Part shown: positions 40,630 through 46,734 of the stretch, piece after piece
Numbering within the stretch: the first letter of the stretch is position 1
How the letters are laid out: every line of letters starts with the position of its first letter
DNA from: an uncultured Collinsella sp.
Lineage (GTDB): Bacteria; Actinomycetota; Coriobacteriia; Coriobacteriales; Coriobacteriaceae
Length of the DNA: 46,734 nt
Assembly (NCBI GenBank): GCA_900541035.1
Contig: UQIN01000019.1
Coordinates: 1 to 46,734, forward strand
Direction of reading: 5' to 3'
Notes under the pieces: generated by a model
What the model was told of the DNA's origin: nothing
The model's database searches: none
The model's input: only the letters and a program-made list of their open reading frames with translations
Made by a program: the position numbers and the translations under genes

Positions 40630-41700
40630 CTACACCGGGCACGCCACTGTGGGCAAGCCTCGTCGCTCGTCAAAGCCAAAGACGATATTGGCGCACTGGA
40701 CTGCTTGGCCCGCAGCGCCCTTGCACAAATTGTCGATGGCGCCCGTCGCCACCAGCACGCCCGCGCGCTTGTTGAACGCAAGGCCAATCTGGGCGGCGTT
40801 GGTGCCGACGACCGAAGCCGTCTTGGGCTGCTGGCCGGCATCGAGCACGCGCACAAAGGTGCGTCCAGCGTAGAACTGCTTGTAATAGTCGACAACGTCC
40901 TCAAGGATCAAGGTATCGATAGCCTGCGGCGCAAGCGGCATCGTTACCGTAGAGAGTAGACCGCGCTTGAGGGGTGCCAGGTGCGGGGTAAAGACGACGC
41001 GATCTGTTAGACCAAGGATTTGCTCGATTTCGGGCGTGTGACGATGCTTGCCCACGCCGTAGGCCTCCAAATTCTCGTCGGCGCTGCAAAAATGCGTACG
41101 AGCGTTGCAGGACTTGCCGGCACCCGTCACACCGCTGATGGCATCGACAATCACGGGACCGTTCTCGGCCACCCAGCCCGCACGCACGGCAGGAGCGGCA
41201 GCAAGGCTCGTTGCGGTGGGATAGCAGCCGGCGCAGGCGACCAACACGGGCCTGCCAGCAGCATGGCTGGAAGCAGCGGTCTCCAAGTCCTGGCAGAACA
41301 GCTCGGGCAGGCCGAAGGCACGTGTCTTGAGTAGCTCGGGGCTCGTGTGCTCGGCGGCATACCATGCCTCAAACACGGCCGGATCGCTCAGGCGGTAATC
41401 GGCCGAAAGATCAAAGCAGGAAACGTCTGCGGCAAGCAGGGCGGGCACCTGCGCCATGGCGGCGGTGTGCGGCACGGCCAAAAATACCGCGTCGCAGTTC
41501 TTGAGCTCGGGGGCATCATGCGTCGTGAAGACAAGATCGCTTACGCCGGTGAAGCTCGGGTACACCGCAGACAACGGCTGGCCGGCATCGGCGTTGGACG
41601 TAATGGCGACAAGTTCAAACTCGGGATGACCGAGCACGAGGCGAATGAGCTCGGCTCCGGCATATCCAGCCGCGCCGACGATTCCAACCTTCAAAGACAT
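40630..41700 (-). CDS. argC: N-acetyl-gamma-glutamyl-phosphate reductase
   Basis: The product is 356 aa. GIVGAAGYAGAELIRL (6-21) is the NADP-binding loop. VACAGCYPTATSLA holds the catalytic cysteine. ISGVTGAGKS and HRHTPEIEQILG bind substrate. It reduces the ArgB product. It heads the argCJBD operon, behind the ArgR-like boxes at 41787-41821. Confidence 0.96.
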   Translation of the reverse strand: MSLKVGIVGAAGYAGAELIRLVLGHPEFELVAITSNADAGQPLSAVYPSFTGVSDLVFTTHDAPELKNCDAVFLAVPHTAAMAQVPALLAADVSCFDLSADYRLSDPAVFEAWYAAEHTSPELLKTRAFGLPELFCQDLETAASSHAAGRPVLVACAGCYPTATSLAAAPAVRAGWVAENGPVIVDAISGVTGAGKSCNARTHFCSADENLEAYGVGKHRHTPEIEQILGLTDRVVFTPHLAPLKRGLLSTVTMPLAPQAIDTLILEDVVDYYKQFYAGRTFVRVLDAGQQPKTASVVGTNAAQIGLAFNKRAGVLVATGAIDNLCKGAAGQAVQCANIVFGFDERRGLPTVACPV

Positions 41701-41786
41701 ATCAGACTCCTTGTCTGCGATTTATGCACCGATGCGCATTTCGCAGCGGTCGTTATGAAGTGGGTTGAAACTTTAGCACCAAAAGA

Positions 41787-41821
41787 TGCATGAATACGTA
41801 AATGGCTTGCATATTCATGCA
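41787..41821 (-). promoter_or_regulatory. paired ArgR-like boxes upstream of argC
   Basis: TGCATGAATA (41787-41796) and TATTCATGCA (41812-41821) form a perfect inverted repeat. Each half begins CATGAATA, as in the Bacillus ArgR/AhrC box. They lie 87-121 bases upstream of argC, fitting arginine-dependent repression of the operon. Confidence 0.65.
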
Positions 41822-41865
41822 TTGAAACATTCCCGACACATTCGCTTGAAGGAATTGACAAATGG

Positions 41866-41922
41866 AGCGGGCCCCATATTACCCAGTGCACCTTACGGTG
41901 ACGTTGCAATGTGGGGCCCGCT
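41866..41922 (-). terminator. terminator-like long hairpin after the riboflavin operon
   Basis: AGCGGGCCCCATATT pairs with AATGTGGGGCCCGCT, with an inner CACC-TTAC-GGTG stem. It lies 44 bases past the last split-barrel gene. The following sequence (CCATTTG) is a weak T-run. Its outer stem resembles that of element B (GAGCGGGCCGCATTTG). Confidence 0.6.
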
Positions 41923-41965
41923 ATATGCGAGAATTTGAATTGTCGAAGCTTGCTGAGAGACTCGT

Positions 41966-42376
41966 TTAGAGCTCGACCGGCACCCATTCGTCGTGATTGC
42001 AGATAAAGGCCTCGGGTTCCTCCACGCTAAAGAAGACGAGCGTGGGGTCGTTAGGCCCCTCATAGTGCTCGCTCAAGCGCTCAAGATGTTTCCATCCAGC
42101 CTCGCGCATATCGGGAGCGGCCTGGTCATCCAGACCCGCATGCCCGCGCAAGATGAGCCAGCCATGGCCCGGCCACCAACTCGTGGCCTCAAAGCGCTGA
42201 TTTTGCAGCAGCTCTTGCCACACGTCTTTGGTGCGCGCCGTCACAAACCACAGCTTACCGTCCTGAATCTGTGCAAACGAGAACGGACGTACATGTGGCT
42301 GCCCGTCCACGCTCGTCGCCAAGTACCACGCCGGCACCGACGTCAGATACTCCAAAACCGTATTCAATCCGTCCAC
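41966..42376 (-). CDS. pyridoxamine 5'-phosphate oxidase-like split-barrel protein 1
   Basis: The product is 136 aa. It has the FMN-binding split-barrel pattern: PAWYLATSVDGQPHVRPFSF, then KLWFVTARTKDVWQEL, then a loop with GHGWLILRGHA. Such proteins bind FMN or other flavins and reduce or sense small molecules; true PdxH enzymes are longer, so the substrate is open. It is about 40% similar by eye to the next gene upstream, so the two are a tandem duplication. It is the last gene of the riboswitch-controlled operon. Confidence 0.8.
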   Translation of the reverse strand: MDGLNTVLEYLTSVPAWYLATSVDGQPHVRPFSFAQIQDGKLWFVTARTKDVWQELLQNQRFEATSWWPGHGWLILRGHAGLDDQAAPDMREAGWKHLERLSEHYEGPNDPTLVFFSVEEPEAFICNHDEWVPVEL

Positions 42377-42420
42377 GTTTCCTCCTGTACTAGCCAGTTT
42401 GAGAGCCTGGTTTGTGTGAG

Positions 42421-42867
42421 CTAGAGCTCCAGGCGCTCCTCGCTGCCGTCGATATCACAGAAGCGGGCGACGATATTGCGGACCGAGAAAAACGCAAGGC
42501 GGCCGTCGTTGGCACTATCGTGTTGCTCGCCAATGCCCACCATGTGCTTAAAACCCGCTTGACGCACCTTGTCGCTCGCAGCTGCGTCGTCCTCAAGTGC
42601 GGCTTCGCCGGTCAACACGATCCAACATTCCCCCGGCTTCCAGCCCGATACTTCAAACTTGGGATTCGCACTCAGCTCCGCCCACACATCCTTATCGCGC
42701 GACGTGCAAAACCACAACTTACCGTCATCGACCATGGCAAACGAAAACGGTCTCACGCGGGGCTGATGTCCGTCGGCCACATCGGTCGTGGCCAGATACC
42801 ACGCCGGAATGCGCCTGAGATACGAACAGGCGCGCTCAAGCTGAGCCGTGCGGTCGTTGTCGGTCAT
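42421..42867 (-). CDS. pyridoxamine 5'-phosphate oxidase-like split-barrel protein 2
   Basis: The product is 148 aa. PAWYLATTDVADGHQPRVRP and FSFAMVDDGKLWFCTSRDKD are the strand pair and flavin-phosphate region of the split barrel, followed by GECWIVLTGEAALED. It starts 30 bases after the ecfT stop and is followed after 44 bases by its paralogue. Placement in an FMN-riboswitch operon supports a flavin-dependent function. Confidence 0.8.
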   Translation of the reverse strand: MTDNDRTAQLERACSYLRRIPAWYLATTDVADGHQPRVRPFSFAMVDDGKLWFCTSRDKDVWAELSANPKFEVSGWKPGECWIVLTGEAALEDDAAASDKVRQAGFKHMVGIGEQHDSANDGRLAFFSVRNIVARFCDIDGSEERLEL

Positions 42868-42897
42868 AGGGACCCCTTTCTTGCGCTCGAATCGCGC

Positions 42898-43698
42898 CTA
42901 AACAAGTTGAAGATTGATGCCGATGACGCAGATGAGCAGCAGCGCCGTCACCACCGCAGCCAACGCATCGCCGCGGCCAAATGCAAGCGCATGCAGACGT
43001 GTGCGGCCCTGCTCGCCGTGATAGCAGCGTGCATCCATGGCAGCAGACAGCGTCTCGGCATGACGGAACACGCCGGTGAACAGCGGAATCGCCACACTGC
43101 CGAGCATGCGTACGCCACCGAGCGGACCGCCCGTTACGCGTGCACCGCGGCTCGCCTGCGCATCGGCCGTCTGCTTCATCTCGGTGGCGAACTGCGGCAT
43201 AAAGCGCAACGCGATACCCATAATCATGCCGAGCTCGTGCGCAGGAAGTCCCACACGCGCAAACGGTGCGAGCAGACGCTCAAAGCCCGCGGTGAGGTCG
43301 AGCGTCGGCGTAGTGAGCGTAATGGCACTCATGCCGGCCATCATCAACGTCAGGCGGCACGCCATAAAGGCGGCAGAACGCAGTGAGCCCTCGCTTATCT
43401 GCAGAAAACCGAGCTGCCACAAGATGCGCCCACTCTGATCGGTAAACAAGTTGAGCACCGCGACCACCGCGACGATCGCCAGCAGCGGCGCCATCGATGA
43501 TAGGACCCGGCGCAACGGCACCCGGGACACGGCATAGATCAGCACGACGAAAATTGCGACAGGGGCCAGTCCGCGGAAGCCACTGACCGTGAGCGTCGTG
43601 ATCAGAAACACAAAGCCCAAGAGCAACTTGGTTCGCGGGTCCAGGCGGTGGATTGCACTATCGCCGGGATAGTAACTACCAAACGAAAACGCCTCCAT
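42898..43698 (-). CDS. ecfT: energy-coupling factor transporter transmembrane protein EcfT
   Basis: The product is 266 aa with about six membrane helices. The two coupling-helix signatures that dock the ATPases are AQASRGAR and AMDARCYHG (both with the Ala-Arg pattern). SRLDPRTKLLLGF-like IHRLDPRTKLLLGF is the conserved N-terminus. It links the S component to the ATPases. Its ATG shares one base with the ecfA stop (TGATG). Confidence 0.93.
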   Translation of the reverse strand: MEAFSFGSYYPGDSAIHRLDPRTKLLLGFVFLITTLTVSGFRGLAPVAIFVVLIYAVSRVPLRRVLSSMAPLLAIVAVVAVLNLFTDQSGRILWQLGFLQISEGSLRSAAFMACRLTLMMAGMSAITLTTPTLDLTAGFERLLAPFARVGLPAHELGMIMGIALRFMPQFATEMKQTADAQASRGARVTGGPLGGVRMLGSVAIPLFTGVFRHAETLSAAMDARCYHGEQGRTRLHALAFGRGDALAAVVTALLLICVIGINLQLV

Positions 43699-45602
43699 CA
43701 GCAGCCCTCCTCTCGCGCGACCGTCTTGGATTTAGCAATGTCCGAGACGTTAGAAGAACCGTCTGAGCGACCGATCAGCAAATTTTCCAACTCGTCGGCC
43801 AACGACTCAACCGTATAGAGCCCGCCGCGACGCAGCGGCACGCCCGCCTCCGTAAGCGCCAGCGCCATACGCTGGGCGGCGGGAACGCCCAAGCCGATCG
43901 ACTTGAGCTCATCGGCATGCGCAAACACCTGCACGGGCGTTCCCTCGGCAAACACCGCGCCCTCGTTCATCACAACGATACGGTCACAACAATTTGCCAG
44001 GTCATCCATGCTGTGCGAAACCATGACAACGGTCAGGCCCTCGCAATGGAGTCGATCGATGAGCCCTAGGAAATCCCTGCGCGCAGCCGGATCGAGCCCC
44101 GCCATGGGTTCATCGAGCACCAGGACCTCGGGCTCCATGGCAAGCACGCCGGCGAATGCCACGCGCCGTTGTTGACCGCCCGAAAGCTCAAAGGGGCTCT
44201 TGTCGCCGACCGTGGAAAGGTCGAGGCCCACGCGTGAGAGCGATGACTCGACACGACGGTCGACTTCATCTTGCGGCAAGCCAAGGTTGTGCGGACCAAA
44301 CGCCACGTCCTGCGCCACGGTTTCGGCAAACAGCTGACGCTCAGGATATTGAAACACCACGCCGACCTTGGCCTTAACCGCGGCGGCGTCTTTCTTGTTT
44401 GACAGATCGAGCCCCAGCGCGCAAACGCTTCCCTCCTGGGGACGAATCAAACCGTTGAGATGCTGGACCAGCGTCGACTTACCCGAACCGGTATGACCTG
44501 CCAAACCCAGGAACTCGCCGCGACGCACCGTCAGCGATACATCGCGCAGCGCCCACGGGCTGCTGGGGTCGTTTCCCCAGAGAGCCTGTTTGTTCGATGA
44601 ACCCTCGGCGGCCGAGCGCTTGTGCCAACGGCGACGCTCGCGGGCGCTCAGCGAATAACTGTACGAAACATGGGATAGCTCTATGACGGGCTCCGACGCG
44701 TTGCCCTCGTTGTCTACCGGAACAGTGCCGTCAGCGATTTCCAACTGGGATGCGGAAGACTGCCCCGCGGTGCCTGCCCCACTTCGCTCGGCATAAGCCT
44801 GCGCAATCTCGGCGACCATATCCGCCTCACGTACCTGCGCGCAAACGGGCACGCCCTCCGCACGAAGTGCCATGCCCAAACGGCACGACTCTGGCATGTC
44901 AAGGTTGAGCTGAACGAGTTCATTCGCCCGCGTCAGAATCTCATCGGGCGTGCCCAGCATGGCAACTCGTCCCGTCTGAAACACGGCGACACGGTCCGCC
45001 TCGGCAGCTTCTTCCATAAAGTGCGTAATCATCACGATGGTCATGCCGCGCTCATGCAGCGCATGGCAAGCCTTCATAAGGCCCTTGCGCCCACGCGGAT
45101 CGAGCATCGAAGAGGCCTCGTCCAAAATGAGCACGCGGGGCTCCATGGCGAGCACACCGGCAAGCGCCACGCGCTGCTTTTGACCGCCCGAGAGCGCGTG
45201 GGTCTCGTGGCGTTCAAAGCCCACCAGGCCCACGCCCTTGAGCGCTTCGCGCACGCGCTGCGCAATCTGGGCCGATTCCACCCCAAGGTTTTCGGGTCCA
45301 AAGGCGACATCGTCCTCGACAAGCGTTGCCACCAGCTGATCGTCAGGATTCTGAAACACCATGCCCACGGTCGAACGAATGTCGTAGACCAGCTCGGGGT
45401 CGGACCCATCCATACCGTTGATGCGCACCGCACCCGCATCGGGCTGCAGCAGCGCATTCAGATGCTTGGCGAAGGTCGACTTGCCCGACCCGTTGCCACC
45501 GAGGATGCAGAAAAACTCGCCGTCCACGATCTTCAGATCAATACCGTCAAGCGCCGGCGCGGCACCGTCATAGCTAAAAGAAACGCCCCGGCACTCAATC
45601 AT
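43698..45602 (-). CDS. ecfA: fused energy-coupling factor ATPase (EcfA1-EcfA2)
   Basis: The product is 634 aa with two complete ABC ATPase domains in one chain. Domain 1 has GGNGSGKST (35-43), SGGQKQRVALAGVLAME and LILDEASSMLDP. Domain 2 has GHTGSGKST (near 370), SGGQQRRVAFAGVLAME and LVLDEPMAGLDP. A linker of about 60-80 residues includes a basic patch (ARERRRWHKR). Most Firmicutes encode EcfA1 and EcfA2 separately. It powers uptake with EcfT and RibU. It overlaps ribU by four bases (ATGA). Confidence 0.94.
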   Translation of the reverse strand: MIECRGVSFSYDGAAPALDGIDLKIVDGEFFCILGGNGSGKSTFAKHLNALLQPDAGAVRINGMDGSDPELVYDIRSTVGMVFQNPDDQLVATLVEDDVAFGPENLGVESAQIAQRVREALKGVGLVGFERHETHALSGGQKQRVALAGVLAMEPRVLILDEASSMLDPRGRKGLMKACHALHERGMTIVMITHFMEEAAEADRVAVFQTGRVAMLGTPDEILTRANELVQLNLDMPESCRLGMALRAEGVPVCAQVREADMVAEIAQAYAERSGAGTAGQSSASQLEIADGTVPVDNEGNASEPVIELSHVSYSYSLSARERRRWHKRSAAEGSSNKQALWGNDPSSPWALRDVSLTVRRGEFLGLAGHTGSGKSTLVQHLNGLIRPQEGSVCALGLDLSNKKDAAAVKAKVGVVFQYPERQLFAETVAQDVAFGPHNLGLPQDEVDRRVESSLSRVGLDLSTVGDKSPFELSGGQQRRVAFAGVLAMEPEVLVLDEPMAGLDPAARRDFLGLIDRLHCEGLTVVMVSHSMDDLANCCDRIVVMNEGAVFAEGTPVQVFAHADELKSIGLGVPAAQRMALALTEAGVPLRRGGLYTVESLADELENLLIGRSDGSSNVSDIAKSKTVAREEGC

Positions 45603-46189
45603 GCGCGACCTTTGACCTGGTCCTTCTTGGGCGTAATAAGGTTAGAAACCGCCTTGTACACGGCAAGCGTCAGCACCGAGTTAAGCACGGTCTTGATGAG
45701 GTTGAACGGCAGCACGGCGGGAAGCATGAGCGGGGCAATCACATCGACCGAGCCATACCAGAACCATACGCCAATGGTAAGGTTTGCGACCATAGACAGC
45801 GCCGTAGCGGCAACAACGCCGAGCACCAGGCCGATCACAGCGCCTTTATAGGTATGCATCTTCTGATAGACGATGGCCGCGGGCAGAATATAGCCCAGCG
45901 TAGCCACCAGGTTCATAAGCGCGCCGACCCAGTCACCCGTAGTAAGCGCATGGATAGCAATCGCCATGGCGGCAACAGCAGTACCGGCACCGGGACCATA
46001 CGCAAATCCGCACACCATCGCCGGCACCAGCGACGGGTCATACGTCAAAAACGGCGCCGAGGGAAGGATGGGCAGCTGCACATACATAAACAGGGCGCCC
46101 AAGGCACACATCAGCGCCATAGTAACGAGCTGTTTGGTGCTCCACCTATTCGTGTTCTCAAAATGGATATGCTGCGACTGTTCAGACAT
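45599..46189 (-). CDS. ribU: riboflavin ECF transporter substrate-binding component
   Basis: The product is 196 aa, starting at ATG 46189 behind AGGTGATC; an earlier ATG lies in the riboswitch. About six membrane helices are seen, with KQLVTMALMCALGALFMYVQ as helix 1 and the conserved loop APFLTYDPSLVPAMVCGFAYG. ECF S components of this shape bind vitamins. Riboflavin is assigned because an FMN riboswitch immediately precedes the gene. It heads the ribU-ecfA-ecfT-split-barrel operon. Confidence 0.92.
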   Translation of the reverse strand: MSEQSQHIHFENTNRWSTKQLVTMALMCALGALFMYVQLPILPSAPFLTYDPSLVPAMVCGFAYGPGAGTAVAAMAIAIHALTTGDWVGALMNLVATLGYILPAAIVYQKMHTYKGAVIGLVLGVVAATALSMVANLTIGVWFWYGSVDVIAPLMLPAVLPFNLIKTVLNSVLTLAVYKAVSNLITPKKDQVKGRA

Positions 46190-46200
46190 AAGATCACCTG

Positions 46201-46386
46201 CCTCTTTCATCCGGACTCTAACCGTTGGTACTGGGATCTCACCAGTTCAGCCGGCATGCGAACCAACACACGCTCGGGTCGCGGACTCATCGGCTCGGCC
46301 GCAGACGCCTCGCCTGCGCCACGGCACCCCTTTGGCACCGCCCGATTTACCGCCAGTGGGGAATTCCACCCCGCCCTGAAACAGCA
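46201..46386 (-). promoter_or_regulatory. FMN riboswitch (RFN element)
   Basis: The minus strand carries the conserved blocks in order: CAGGGCGGGGTGGAATTCCC, CACTGGCGGTAAA, AGTCCGCGAC, GAACTGGTGAGATCCCAGTA, CCAACGGTTAGAGTCCGGAT, then GAAAGAGG closing P1. The ribosome site of ribU (AGGTGA) follows within about 10 bases, so control is probably of translation start: FMN binding would hide it. Confidence 0.95.
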
Positions 46387-46452
46387 ATTGCAAGTGTAGC
46401 ACGAGCAGATGCTCGCGCAAGTATGCCGAGGGTAATTAAAACTGGCAGCTTA

Positions 46453-46525
46453 GTGTTCCCTTGATTATCAACTTCATCCGAACACTTCCCATATTCATCC
46501 GCACATGTGCGGATGAATATGGGAA
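46453..46525. repeat. 40-bp perfect palindrome at the edge of an IS element
   Basis: 46486-46525 is a perfect 40-bp palindrome, TTCCCATATTCATCCGCACA and its reverse complement with no loop. Just before it a 6-bp inverted pair GTGTTC (46453-46458) and GAACAC (46480-46485) brackets 21 bases. The left end of the IS30-type element probably lies here. Confidence 0.7.
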
Positions 46526-46576
46526 CCCGATACCCTGAGGGCCGGGCCGGCCGGCCCCGGGAGATCGGAGGACGGC

Positions 46577-46734
46577 ATGTCCGGAAAGAGGAAGAAGGGT
46601 TCCGCGGAGGCGGCCCCGAGGGCCTACGGCAGGCTCACCAGGCACGAGCGGGACACGGTCCAGAGGATGCTGGAGCGCAGGGCCTCGTGCAGGGAGATCG
46701 CGAGGGAGCTGGGCAGGTCGCCCTCGACGGTGAG
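46577..46734 (+). CDS. IS30-family transposase, N-terminal part (cut by window edge)
   Basis: ATG 46577 follows GGAGG by six bases. The 52 visible codons give a basic start (SGKRKKGSAEAAPRAYG), then RLTRHERDTVQRMLERRASC and REIARELGRSPSTV, the N-terminal helix-turn-helix typical of IS30 transposases. The catalytic DDE part lies beyond the window. Codon use is unlike its neighbours, with many AGG arginine codons, a sign of transfer. Confidence 0.8.
   Translation, partial: MSGKRKKGSAEAAPRAYGRLTRHERDTVQRMLERRASCREIARELGRSPSTV

Overview
The window reads as chromosomal DNA of a GC-rich Gram-positive of the class Coriobacteriia. Collinsella is the best guess, inferred from gene content, codon use and the MurE type; it was not tested by alignment. 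About 38 protein genes and six tRNAs are supported. Most lie on the minus strand, which is probably the leading strand here. The plus strand carries a solitary HipA-like kinase, mntP-hipBA, one tRNA and the start of an IS30-type transposase at the right edge.

Layout. Positions 1-1114 hold tRNA genes (Met, Thr, Tyr, Thr) around an 800-base gene desert that contains two unusual repeat arrays. Positions 1268-2679 hold an HTH/HipA-like kinase behind a 61-bp palindromic operator. Positions 2707-8238 are housekeeping genes on the minus strand: a tightly packed disA-ispD-ispF-cysS operon, then rlmB-yacP. Positions 8460-10940 (plus) are mntP and a hipBA toxin-antitoxin locus with three evenly spaced operator-like sites. 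Positions 11068-23397 (minus) hold pepD, clpC, a TetR regulator coupled to a giant 2-hydroxyacyl-CoA-dehydratase-activase-like protein, a DUF2798 membrane protein and a ThrE-type exporter. Positions 23950-35935 hold lysS (fused to a tRNA-binding domain), greA, tatA, tRNA-Pro, ispE, veg, dtd, rdgB, rph, murI, a HAD phosphatase, murE and asnB. A tRNA-Val gene with a decayed duplication and a MITE-like element follow. Positions 36812-41700 are the argCJBD operon behind ArgR-like boxes. Positions 41966-46386 are an FMN-riboswitch-controlled riboflavin ECF transporter operon (ribU, fused ecfA, ecfT) that continues into two flavin-type split-barrel proteins.

How the genes work together. Isoprenoid precursor synthesis (ispD, ispF, ispE), cell-wall synthesis (murI, murE), c-di-AMP signalling (disA), translation (cysS, lysS, dtd, rlmB, tRNAs), RNA processing (rph, yacP), nucleotide-pool cleaning (rdgB) and proteolysis (clpC, pepD) make up the core. 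The accessory layer is two HipA-family kinases, the activase/TetR pair, mobile-element fragments and many intergenic palindromes.

No single large new system is evident. The most promising unexplained signals are non-coding: a three-unit 80-bp-period hairpin array (730-944), two structurally similar hairpins sharing a sequence core just downstream of cysS and lysS, and several long perfect inverted repeats.
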